From Thalassotalea sp. ND16A (GTDB lineage Bacteria > Pseudomonadota > Gammaproteobacteria > Enterobacterales > Alteromonadaceae), in the NCBI RefSeq assembly GCF_000764205.1, contig NZ_JQDZ01000085.1, positions 55,503-119,502 on the forward strand: a stretch of DNA of 64,000 nt. The letters are read 5' to 3'. Shown here piece by piece: positions 27,768 to 36,183 of the stretch; position 1 is the first letter of the stretch; the number at the start of each line of letters is the position of its first letter. Under the pieces are notes generated by a model, which ran no database searches, was not told where the DNA came from, and saw only the letters and a program-made list of their open reading frames with translations. The position numbers and the translations under genes were made by a program.

Positions 27768-29144
27768 TTATTCACTGTCGGTTAACTGCACCAGCTGCAG
27801 CTGATAACCTTGCTCACGCTGCACATAACTGCGCCATTGTTTGGCCATGTTTGCCGATTCATCAATGGATTGTGCATGTTCGAAAGCGATCAGTGATTGC
27901 TCAAATTGTTGCAAATTAAAGTAGCTCATCCCCTGCGCTAAATGCATATCTCCCGGGTTGTCGATATTGCCTCGCGCTATTGCCTGCTCTGCCGATACTA
28001 TGGCTTTTTGCCACATTTCTAAATTGACGTATAGTTGCGCCAATTGCGCATCAAACTTACCTGACTCACTAATTTGTGATGCCTGCTGCAACACCGGTAA
28101 CGCTTTGTGTTCTTCTTTGGCCAGCATATAGGCCTGGGCAAGTAATTCAAGGCGACGTTCGTTTACCGTTAACCTGCCCACATCCATTGCTTGCTGCATT
28201 AACACCGCGCTCTTGTAAGGCAATTGATGATAAATATACAATTGTGCCAGGGTCATGATATCGTCTTGCTGTTCAACAAAGCCGGCCTGAAAAGCAGCTT
28301 CCATCACCGCTAACTGCTTCGCTTCTTCGCCAATTTCGCCATACATCGCCGATAATTGTAACCAATATTGCGGTTTATTGAATAAACGCACCATATCTTC
28401 GAGTACTGCCGTCACCAGTTCGGGTTGTTGCAACTCATAATGAGCGGCGCGCTTTAAAATAAGCCAGTTTTCTTTTGCGACTTTGCCATTTTTGTGTTGC
28501 TCTCTAATGGCATTATCGATTGCCATTAACGAGTTAATAAAATCTTGCTGCTGATAATATACTTGCGCAAATAACACGTATTGGTCGGCGGTTAATGCCT
28601 TGTTGTTAGCCGATTGCCAGGCAAGCAACGCTTGCTCAGATCTTTTATAGTCTTGTTGTTGCATAAATAACTGCGCCAATGAAAACTGGGTAGAGATATA
28701 AAGCGCATCACTGATCCCTGTTTGTTCTTTTACCACCAGTTCAAAATTGTCGATTGCGGCAACGACATTATCGTTGCCATAATGGATGAAAGCGTAAAAG
28801 TTGAATAACATCGCGCGTTCGTAACTGTTTAAACTTGTTAGCCGGTCTTTCACTTCATCTAAAATGGCAAGGCCAGCTTTGATGTCACCGTCATCCGCAG
28901 TTTTTTGTGCCCGGGCTAATTGGCTATATACCCGCTCACGCATCGCTGGCACTTTTTTGGTTTTTTGCGTAACCGGCTCGGCACTGATAGCACGGTTAAA
29001 CAGTGACGAATTGCCAGTAAAGATATTATTCGAGGCAAACAGTAACGTTAACGCTACGCCAGGTAATACCAGCACTTTAGTCACTACGCTGTTGCGTCTT
29101 GGTGTCGTTTTTTCACTCATTTTTTTGCTCATTTTTTCGCTCAT
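27768..29144 (-). CDS. TPR protein of the TonB2-type cluster
   Basis: 458 residues. A basic N-terminus (MSEKMSKKMSEKTTPRR) and one hydrophobic segment (about 22-42) precede a long periplasmic array of tetratricopeptide-like helices (for example LAQLYVNLEMWQKAIVSAEQAIARGNI). It is the last gene of DUF3450-ttpC-exbB-exbD-tonB-TPR. TPR proteins end this cluster in several Vibrio and Shewanella genomes and may bridge the TonB complex and the outer membrane. Start nine bases after the tonB stop; the ATG follows a GGAGCG sequence. Confidence 0.82.
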   Translation of the reverse strand: MSEKMSKKMSEKTTPRRNSVVTKVLVLPGVALTLLFASNNIFTGNSSLFNRAISAEPVTQKTKKVPAMRERVYSQLARAQKTADDGDIKAGLAILDEVKDRLTSLNSYERAMLFNFYAFIHYGNDNVVAAIDNFELVVKEQTGISDALYISTQFSLAQLFMQQQDYKRSEQALLAWQSANNKALTADQYVLFAQVYYQQQDFINSLMAIDNAIREQHKNGKVAKENWLILKRAAHYELQQPELVTAVLEDMVRLFNKPQYWLQLSAMYGEIGEEAKQLAVMEAAFQAGFVEQQDDIMTLAQLYIYHQLPYKSAVLMQQAMDVGRLTVNERRLELLAQAYMLAKEEHKALPVLQQASQISESGKFDAQLAQLYVNLEMWQKAIVSAEQAIARGNIDNPGDMHLAQGMSYFNLQQFEQSLIAFEHAQSIDESANMAKQWRSYVQREQGYQLQLVQLTDSE

Positions 29145-29153
29145 GACGCGCTC

Positions 29154-29759
29154 CTAACCATCAATCTGGAATGTGATTTTATTCTGTACGCCGGCCACTT
29201 CTTGTGGCACGCCATCAATAACTCTGGGCTTGTACTTAAATTTCAACGCCGCAGCCATTGCCGCGCGATCAAAAATATTCTCCGGCACTGCCGTTAGCAC
29301 CACAGGATCGCGCACCGAGCCATTAGTCGTTACCGTAAATTCAACGATAACGTAGCCCTGGATCCCGCGTGATTGCGCTCGACGTGGATAAATAGGGGCA
29401 ACCTTAACAATCGGTAAATACTCACCGTCACTGCTGCCAAGACTTAAACCATTGCCTAAAGACACATCGGCTTGAATATCCGCGGCAAAACTGCTGCTGT
29501 TAGCCTTAGCATTAGGATTTGCTTTCGCAATTTGCGGTTGCATATTTTGTGGCGGTGGCGTCTTCGGCTTTTGTGGCCTCAAAGGCTTCCTGTCTTTTTT
29601 CACTATCGCTTGGTCTTGCTTTAAGCGAATAAAATCAAGCACCCGACCGCGTGGTGGTTCACTCATGGCATCGTTACCAGCTGAGATCAAGGTTTGCATG
29701 CCCCACAACAGCAAAAAGGTAATCGCTATTGCCAGGCCAAATGAAATGACATATCTCAT
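29154..29759 (-). CDS. tonB: Energy transducer TonB (TonB2-type)
   Basis: 201 residues from the ATG at 29759 (MRYVISFGLAIAITFLLLWGMQTL), preceded by GGGAGG; the longer reading starts inside exbD. One N-terminal membrane helix, a short Pro/Lys-rich spacer (PLRPQKPKTPPPQ), then the TonB C-terminal domain (YPRRAQSRGIQGYVIVEFTVTTNGSV, FKYKPRVIDGVPQEV). The spacer is short, as in TonB2 proteins. It couples the inner membrane proton gradient to outer membrane receptors, plausibly the receptor at 33330-36020. Confidence 0.92.
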   Translation of the reverse strand: MRYVISFGLAIAITFLLLWGMQTLISAGNDAMSEPPRGRVLDFIRLKQDQAIVKKDRKPLRPQKPKTPPPQNMQPQIAKANPNAKANSSSFAADIQADVSLGNGLSLGSSDGEYLPIVKVAPIYPRRAQSRGIQGYVIVEFTVTTNGSVRDPVVLTAVPENIFDRAAMAAALKFKYKPRVIDGVPQEVAGVQNKITFQIDG

Positions 29760-29775
29760 CAATCCTCCCTGCCCT

Positions 29776-30189
29776 TTAGGCTTCTTGTGCGGCGATAGAG
29801 ACATCAAACACCCCAGCCGCACGAGCCGAATCCATGACTTTGATCAGCACCTCGGTGGTCGATTTTTTGTCGGCCTGAATGACCACGGTACCCTGTGGAT
29901 TCTCCGCTTTTAACCGTTCAATATTGGCTTGTACCGCGCGTACATCGATGCGCCGCTTATTGATCCAAATATCGCCCTTATCGCTGATTGCCACCAAAAT
30001 ATTAGCGCGTTCTTTTTTCACTGCCGTTGCCGCCTCTGGACGGTTCACTTCAATGCCTGATTCTTTGACAAATGATGCGGTGACAATAAAGAAAATCAAT
30101 AAAATAAAAACAACGTCCAGCATCGGCGTCATGTTGATTTCTTCAGCTTCGTCTTGCTCTTGTAACACTTTCGTTAATTGGTTTCTCAT
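29776..30189 (-). CDS. exbD: Biopolymer transport protein ExbD
   Basis: 137 residues. Cytoplasmic N-terminus, one membrane helix with the proton-carrying Asp in MTPMLDVVFILLIFFIVTASF, then a periplasmic domain. Part of the ExbB-ExbD motor that energises TonB. Lies 18 bp after exbB and 16 bp before the tonB start, in the TonB2-type order. Confidence 0.94.
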   Translation of the reverse strand: MRNQLTKVLQEQDEAEEINMTPMLDVVFILLIFFIVTASFVKESGIEVNRPEAATAVKKERANILVAISDKGDIWINKRRIDVRAVQANIERLKAENPQGTVVIQADKKSTTEVLIKVMDSARAAGVFDVSIAAQEA

Positions 30190-30207
30190 AATATTTCCTT
30201 GGATACT

Positions 30208-30777
30208 TTAGCGGACAGAGTTGCAATGGCTCATCGTCATGGCGTCTGCTAACACTTGGGTTTCGCGTTTGGCCCGGCGTTGCAAAAACGTTGCCGCGAA
30301 TACTCCCGATAACGATGCCACCATACCCGCCATGGTAGGAATGGTGGCTTTTGATACCCCCGATGCCATTGACCGGGCATTGCCATTGCCGGAAATGGCC
30401 ATCACGTCAAACACTTCTATCATGCCAGTTACCGTGCCTAACAAACCAAGCAACGGACATAGCACCACCAATGCCTGAATAAGCGCTAAATTTTGATGCA
30501 AGCCGACACTGCCACGAGAAATCATCGCTTGTCGTATCGCTTCACTATTCCAGCGTCGTACTTTGTCACTCTGCTTAAAGCCCGTTTGCTGTTGGCGTGC
30601 CTGCCAACGGCTCAACATGTTTGCTCTTAGGGTTTTAAAGGTTACAAAGAAAAACATAAAGCGTTCAAAAATCAGCAACCACATAAAACAAACGACAATG
30701 GCGATAACGTTGAGAACTTGTCCGCCAGTCTCGATAAATTCGCGGATATCGTTGATCATTTCGAGGAAAAACAGCAT
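30208..30777 (-). CDS. exbB: ExbB/MotA/TolQ proton channel protein
   Basis: 189 residues with three membrane helices. The TolQ/ExbB core is seen in LVVLCPLLGLLGTVTGMIEVFDVMA and KATIPTMAGMVASLSGVFAATFLQRR. It is shorter than E. coli ExbB, as in TonB2 systems. Partner of ExbD directly downstream; three bases after the TtpC-like gene. Confidence 0.93.
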   Translation of the reverse strand: MLFFLEMINDIREFIETGGQVLNVIAIVVCFMWLLIFERFMFFFVTFKTLRANMLSRWQARQQQTGFKQSDKVRRWNSEAIRQAMISRGSVGLHQNLALIQALVVLCPLLGLLGTVTGMIEVFDVMAISGNGNARSMASGVSKATIPTMAGMVASLSGVFAATFLQRRAKRETQVLADAMTMSHCNSVR

Positions 30778-30780
30778 GGT

Positions 30781-32211
30781 TTATGCCTCTTTTTCCGAGC
30801 GTTCAGCCATGATGCCGGCACTTTGTTGTTGTAATACGCTGATGATGTTGCGACTGCGGGTATTTAACCAGGTGAATAAAAACACCATAGGTATTGCCAC
30901 CACCAGACCAAGAACGGTGGTCACCAATGCTTGCGATATGCCACCGGCCATCAACTTAGGGTCACCGGTACCAAACAAGGTGATCGCCTGGAAGGTATTT
31001 ATCATCCCGGTCACCGTACCTAATAACCCGATCAGCGGCGCCACTACTGAGATGATTTTAATCAAGGTTAACTTACTGGTTAATTTCGGTAACTCCGCCA
31101 AAATGGCTTCTGCTAATTTCAGCTCTAAGGTGTCGACGTCGGCATCGGGGTTGTTTTGTTGTACTAACATCACCTTACCTAATGGATTATCACGTTTCGC
31201 CTCATCAGTTTTCTGTTGGCGCTTCACTTTCGTGCCGATTAAAAACAAGGTAACAAAGCGCTCCAGGGCGATGAGTAAACCTACCGCGCCTATGGCTAAA
31301 ATGATGTAACCCACTGTGCCACCTTGATCAATACGCTCTTGGGTGCTTGGCGCTTGTACCAGAAGCGACAGGATTGAGCCACCGGTTGGGTCTAATGAAA
31401 ACGATACTTGCTCGCCATTGGCGGCACTTAATGTCGCCGCACTTGCTAAATGACGGGACGTTGGTTGCCTGATAAGCTCAGCGACACTGCCGGTTTCAAA
31501 AATGTATTCTAAATATTTACCACGGGAAACCAGGTTAAAGTTACCGACACGGACAACGTCTGCAGCGACTTTTTCACCATTGGCCAGCACCACTTCCCGG
31601 TTAAATTTAACCACTTTACCGCTTTCGGTCATTTCTCGTTGCAATTCAAACCAAACGCGCTCAATTTCTTCGATAGAGGCAAGTTTTGTTGATGAACCCA
31701 TCGATTGCGCAAATTCATCCAAAAATGCTTCACGACCAGGGATTTGTGCCGAAATGACTGAAGTTTGAAATTTACTCTTGGTATCGCCTGCCACTTGTTG
31801 CAGCACACCAAATAGTTCTTTTAACTCGCCCAGGCGTTTATTTAACAGCTCGGTTTGATTCGCCAGTTTGACTTCATTATCCTGGTAATTCTGCTCTAAC
31901 GAGGTGCTTAAGGTTATGGCAGTTTTACGCTCATTTTCAGCTTGCGCCAATAGCGAATTTTGCTCAGATTTTTTCGCCACAAACTCGGCTTCGCGTTGTT
32001 GGTTTTGTGCACTCTGAGTAATTTTACCTTGTGCTAACTGATTAAGCAGTTGATCCAGGTTGGCCGCATCTTTAGCAGAGGCCTGGTGCATGGTAAAAGT
32101 GACAAACCCGAGGATAGAGAGCAAGCCTAAATTTTTCAATGGCTGGCTGATGCTTGTCACTAACATTGCGATACACCGCTGCGTTGCTGGTTTCATATTT
32201 AACATGTTCAT
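30781..32211 (-). CDS. TtpC-like MotA/TolQ/ExbB family protein with periplasmic coiled coil
   Basis: 476 residues. A signal-like segment (about 28-46, ending ASA) leads a periplasmic region with long charged helices (about 50-145, probable coiled coil: SEQNSLLAQAENERKTA). The C-terminal third is a second ExbB-like channel (TLIKIISVVAPLIGLLGTVTGMINTFQAITLFGTGDPKLMAGGISQALVTTVLGLVVAIP). This fusion matches TtpC, required for TonB2 function in Vibrio. It lies between the DUF3450 gene and exbB in the usual order. Confidence 0.9.
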   Translation of the reverse strand: MNMLNMKPATQRCIAMLVTSISQPLKNLGLLSILGFVTFTMHQASAKDAANLDQLLNQLAQGKITQSAQNQQREAEFVAKKSEQNSLLAQAENERKTAITLSTSLEQNYQDNEVKLANQTELLNKRLGELKELFGVLQQVAGDTKSKFQTSVISAQIPGREAFLDEFAQSMGSSTKLASIEEIERVWFELQREMTESGKVVKFNREVVLANGEKVAADVVRVGNFNLVSRGKYLEYIFETGSVAELIRQPTSRHLASAATLSAANGEQVSFSLDPTGGSILSLLVQAPSTQERIDQGGTVGYIILAIGAVGLLIALERFVTLFLIGTKVKRQQKTDEAKRDNPLGKVMLVQQNNPDADVDTLELKLAEAILAELPKLTSKLTLIKIISVVAPLIGLLGTVTGMINTFQAITLFGTGDPKLMAGGISQALVTTVLGLVVAIPMVFLFTWLNTRSRNIISVLQQQSAGIMAERSEKEA

Positions 32212-32227
32212 TTTTATTACGTCCTTA

Positions 32228-32992
32228 CTACTTAGCGGAATTTAACGGTACAACAATCAGATCCGGTGCCAATTGTTTGCGGGCAATACGCAGCCCTTTG
32301 TTAATGTCACTGCGCATACTCGACGGCAGCGTGACCCAGTTGCGTGATGGTTGATCCCACAGACCCATTTTCGCCCCATCGCGGGTTTGATAGATCAGGC
32401 TTACCCGACCAATGCGGAGAAAGTCGACATCACGTTCACTGCCATCAACCGTTAACATGCCGGTATAAGCTTCAATGGTACGGCCATAGTCGGTTTCCAC
32501 TTGATACGCTTCTAGCACGCGACGGAATTTCTCTGACACCGCAACGTCGGCACGGTCAAGCATCTCGGTTAAATCGCTAAGGCGCTTGCTGCGCTCTGCT
32601 GGCAAAAATGGCACATCCAGGGCGACAAACTGTTCAAGAGTGCTGATCATGCGTGCCATTAATGGCGAGATCTGACGTTCAATCACCGCAACCTGTTGCT
32701 GTGATAATTTTAATTGCGCCAATTCCGCCAGTTGATTATTAATTTGCCGTTGCATCTGGCCGTTATAGATATCGAGGCCAGCGACCTCTTTGTTCACCGC
32801 TTTATATTGTTGCAGCTTAGTTTGAATATCAATATTGTATTGATCGATACGCTGTTGTGACTGAGTGGCCGATTGGTTAATTTGCGTGCCCGCTTTAACC
32901 ACTTCGGTTAAGTCTTCTGCCGCAAAGCTTACCGTGGTCATCCACGAAGTGCTGATAATGACACTGGCCAGTACCGACTTGGAAAATTTCAT
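32228..32992 (-). CDS. DUF3450 family periplasmic protein
   Basis: 254 residues. Signal peptide (about 1-24, ending SFAA), then a long coiled coil (about 30-105, Gln-rich: QSQQRIDQYNIDIQTKLQQY) and a compact C-terminal domain (VETDYGRTIEAYTGMLTVDGSERDVDFLRIGRVSLIYQTRDG). DUF3450 genes are regularly first in TonB2-type clusters, but their role is not established; a periplasmic spacer or adaptor for the TtpC/TonB complex is plausible. First gene of this operon. Confidence 0.88.
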   Translation of the reverse strand: MKFSKSVLASVIISTSWMTTVSFAAEDLTEVVKAGTQINQSATQSQQRIDQYNIDIQTKLQQYKAVNKEVAGLDIYNGQMQRQINNQLAELAQLKLSQQQVAVIERQISPLMARMISTLEQFVALDVPFLPAERSKRLSDLTEMLDRADVAVSEKFRRVLEAYQVETDYGRTIEAYTGMLTVDGSERDVDFLRIGRVSLIYQTRDGAKMGLWDQPSRNWVTLPSSMRSDINKGLRIARKQLAPDLIVVPLNSAK

Positions 32993-33164
32993 AACAATCC
33001 TTTGGCTTGGTTAATTCACTTTAATCATCTAAATGAGTGAATGTTTAGGTTAGGTAATAAGCCCGGTAAAAAGATTATGTTGTTATCAAGGCTTATCGAT
33101 ATGCGAGAAAGTGTAACGCTCGAATGTGACATTTTGGTTAAGGCAATGTTGCACTTTAGTGAAA

Positions 33165-33317
33165 GTGAAGCTGGCTTCGCCATCACGCGAGACTGAAGTC
33201 CCGCCAACCAGAGAGCAGAACTTATAGGTTGGCGGGGTTTCAACCTCGCATTTTGGCCGTAATCAACGCAAAGGTGAAGCTGGCTTCGCCATCACGCGAG
33301 ACTGAAGTCCCGCCAAC
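33165..33317. repeat. R3 repeat pair (GTTGGCGGG family) upstream of the TonB cluster
   Basis: A 44-bp unit occurs twice without mismatch (33165-33208 and 33274-33317; it ends GACTGAAGTCCCGCCAAC). Between them an inverted relative reads GGTTGGCGGGGTTTCAACCT (33227-33250). Related units are at 47650-47680, 61029-61080 and 63420-63800. The stretch 32993-33329 otherwise contains only the presumed promoter of the DUF3450 operon. Confidence 0.85.
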
Positions 33318-33329
33318 GGCGTACCGAAC

Positions 33330-36020
33330 TTACTCGAACTCCCATTTGAACGAGATATCAAAACCTATGCCTTGCGTTTCAGCGCGGAATAATTGACCGT
33401 CAAATTCAATTTCCTTTTTCTGATCAAGCAAGTTATTCACTTTCAACTTCAGCGTTGATGAATACGTTGGATAATAAGTGTAAATCAAATCAACAGAATG
33501 AAACGGTTGTTCAAACTTGTCATCTTCACCTTCAATACCAGGGAAAATTATCCGCTCGCCAAATACATTATAAGCAAGGGTCGCGCTGTGATTGCCATTG
33601 GCGGCATCCCAACCTAAGTTCAGGTTAATCACGTACTCTGAATGTCCGCTCAAGCGACGAGTCGGGTTGGTAATTGCCGCCGACACACCGGTTTGCTCCA
33701 CCACGTTCTGGGTATCTATCTCAACTTCAGAATCACTCAAGGTAAGGTTACCCGATAAAAACAAATCGTTGCCAATACCGCCGAAAGCATTGCCGATAAA
33801 GGTGAAATCCTTTAAAAATTCAGCTTCAATACCATACACTTCGCCAGTTTCTGCATTGGCAATTCGGATCAATGCAGGACCATCTTGCGCAGGTGACTGT
33901 ACCGATTCGATAGGGTCGATCATGTCCTTATAAAATAGCCCTATCGAGAGGTTTTCTCCGGTATCCAGGTACCACTCCCAACGTAAATCATAATTTTTGA
34001 TCATCGTTGAACGTACGCCTGGGGTACCACCGATAGGCTGTTCGGTGAGCGGGTCGAGGTAGGTTGCCGGAGCAATCTCGCGAATATCCGGGCGTACCAC
34101 GGTTTCACCGTAAGAAGCACGCCATTGCATTTGCTCATTCACTACATAAGTGAGCGCCAATGCCGGATAAAAGTCATCCTCTTTACGCGCTAAATCTTGT
34201 AAGTCGGCAACCGTGGGCTGAGCGGGTAAATCGAAACGACCATCGGTTTTCAGCGGAGCAACGACCTGACGAAAATCTTCCCAGCGCAGCCCGGCAGTAA
34301 TACGCCAGGTGTTATCATAAAACCAATCGACTTCAGCGTAATAGGCATCAATTTTTTGCGCCGAGAAATAATCATCACCATCGACCGTAGTGTCGCGGAT
34401 GATTTGCTCATTACCAACCAATGGCCAGTTCAAGATCAGCTCATCGGTTAAGATATCATTCACCACTGAACCCGTTAAATCGGCATCATCAAAGGCCAGA
34501 GTATTGACATCGATGCGCCTTGCCATGGCATCACGGGTTTTATCAACAAAGTTAGCGCCCGCCTTTAATTCAATCTCACTCTTGTCCCAGGTTAGCGGTA
34601 ATGAAACATTAGCCCCCCAGTTTTCGACATCGTCGTTAAGATCCTGAAAGGTATAACGAGACGCCGTGGTTGCTCGGCGTAAGCTACTTTCATCGTCAAA
34701 ATCAAATTCACCATCCATATCTTCGTCAGCCAGAATAAATCGGGTCGACACATTACCCGGTGCATAACGGTTTGACCGAGAGTCGGAATAAAACCAATCC
34801 GCGCCCAGCAACATTAATTCTGGAAAATTGTGGCTGCCGCGAATTTGGTTGCTAATAAGTTCGCGTTCCTCGTATGACACTTGGTTGTCACGAATACGAA
34901 GACCATCAGTTAATAACACGTTGTTGGTGTTACCCAGTTTTACTTTGACTTCATCCACCGTGTCATTGAGTAGCATGGAACTAACATCTAAGCGGTGATT
35001 GTGATCATATTCAACACCAAAGTTAACCATAGCAGACCATTTCACCGTATGCTCTGTCGACTTGATGTCATCGAACCCTCGACGTAAAAAGTAACTGCCA
35101 TCCGGTTTTTTAGTAAAATCCTGACCGGCAAATTGCTCTGACACCAGGTATTCATCATCAAAAGAGGTAGCCACCAGATAACCGTAATTCCATAAGCCGG
35201 CAGCGCTGGCAAAACGATCGCCGATGGTAAAATCCAAACCAAAATCGGGGCTTACGTCATCCTTGCGGGGATCGTAATCGCGGTTTAGGTCAGCGGCAAT
35301 TTGACGGTTTTGGCTTTGGCTTAAATCTTCAACTTGCTGATAATTATGCCAAACTTGCTTTAATGATGGCGGCGCTCCGCGGGTACCATCATCACGGCCG
35401 TACCAATCGTCGTCACCACCGTGATAACTCATGCCTTCGCCAACATTATCAAGATTACCACCAAGGTTTGCCGCTAATTGCAAGGTAAAATCTGTTGGTA
35501 TGGTTTTAATGCGAATATCCACATTACCGCCACCAAAATGCGCCGGCATAGATGCCGAGTAAGATTTTTGTACCGACAAAGACTCGATGATCGATGCTGG
35601 GAATAAATCCAAAGGCAATACGGTACGCGTTGGATCTGGGCTTGGCACTTGCGCGCCATTTAATAGCGTACTTGAGTAACGTTCGCCTAAACCCCGTACA
35701 TAGATGTATTTGCCATCTACCAGAGTTAAGCCCGTTACCCGTTTCAGTGCCGATGCCGCATCGCTATCGCCGGTACGGGCAATTTGTTCTGCCCCCAAGA
35801 TGTCAGCAACAAAAGCCTGATTTTTACGTTCTTCGAGAACGGCACTCGCCGTGCCCTTCAAACGACTGGCTTTAACCACCACTTCTTCAATGGCTGCATC
35901 GTTTGCTGTGGTTTCATTTTCCTGGGCAAAAACGCTGTTAACTGACAGTGCAGTTAATAACGCGATACTCAAGTGTGTTAAACGAAACGTATTTGTATTG
36001 TTGTTCATGTTCAACCTCAT
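33330..36020 (-). CDS. TonB-dependent outer membrane receptor
   Basis: 896 residues. Signal peptide (about 1-33, ending VFAQ), a probable TonB box (EEVVVKASR), a plug domain (DILGAEQIARTGDSDAASALKRVTGLTLVDGKYIYVRGLGERYSSTLLNGAQVPSPDP) and a 22-strand-type barrel ending with the aromatic signal FDISFKWEFE. It should import a substrate at the cost of TonB energy. It follows the duplicated lipoprotein on the same strand, with a terminator-like hairpin between them, and precedes the TonB2 cluster. Substrate unknown; the Pho boxes upstream of the lipoprotein suggest a phosphorus compound. Confidence 0.93.
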   Translation of the reverse strand: MRLNMNNNTNTFRLTHLSIALLTALSVNSVFAQENETTANDAAIEEVVVKASRLKGTASAVLEERKNQAFVADILGAEQIARTGDSDAASALKRVTGLTLVDGKYIYVRGLGERYSSTLLNGAQVPSPDPTRTVLPLDLFPASIIESLSVQKSYSASMPAHFGGGNVDIRIKTIPTDFTLQLAANLGGNLDNVGEGMSYHGGDDDWYGRDDGTRGAPPSLKQVWHNYQQVEDLSQSQNRQIAADLNRDYDPRKDDVSPDFGLDFTIGDRFASAAGLWNYGYLVATSFDDEYLVSEQFAGQDFTKKPDGSYFLRRGFDDIKSTEHTVKWSAMVNFGVEYDHNHRLDVSSMLLNDTVDEVKVKLGNTNNVLLTDGLRIRDNQVSYEERELISNQIRGSHNFPELMLLGADWFYSDSRSNRYAPGNVSTRFILADEDMDGEFDFDDESSLRRATTASRYTFQDLNDDVENWGANVSLPLTWDKSEIELKAGANFVDKTRDAMARRIDVNTLAFDDADLTGSVVNDILTDELILNWPLVGNEQIIRDTTVDGDDYFSAQKIDAYYAEVDWFYDNTWRITAGLRWEDFRQVVAPLKTDGRFDLPAQPTVADLQDLARKEDDFYPALALTYVVNEQMQWRASYGETVVRPDIREIAPATYLDPLTEQPIGGTPGVRSTMIKNYDLRWEWYLDTGENLSIGLFYKDMIDPIESVQSPAQDGPALIRIANAETGEVYGIEAEFLKDFTFIGNAFGGIGNDLFLSGNLTLSDSEVEIDTQNVVEQTGVSAAITNPTRRLSGHSEYVINLNLGWDAANGNHSATLAYNVFGERIIFPGIEGEDDKFEQPFHSVDLIYTYYPTYSSTLKLKVNNLLDQKKEIEFDGQLFRAETQGIGFDISFKWEFE

Positions 36021-36121
36021 TCGATTGGCTTAAAACCCGTGGGTAGAAAGCCAATAGGTGATCTAAATAGTTGGAAAAGTTGCAATGGATAAATTTTTTG
36101 TAAGGATTACAATTGCTAGAA

Positions 36122-36173
36122 TAAAAAAGCCTGGTTACAACTTAGGATCAGCCCCCGTCGTCATAACCAAGCC
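36122..36173 (-). terminator. Probable terminator between the lipoprotein and the receptor gene
   Basis: On the minus strand an imperfect stem (GGCTTGGTTA with TAACCAGGC) is followed by TTTTTT (36122-36127). It lies 10-60 bases after the lipoprotein stop, so part of the transcript may end here and limit read-through into the receptor. Confidence 0.6.
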
Positions 36174-36183
36174 AGTTGTTAGT

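Noticed and set aside
32993..33160. Possible Pho box before the DUF3450 operon (TGTCAC and GTTACAC nearby)
   Set aside because: The half-sites do not keep the 11-bp period and no -10 lies at the right distance.
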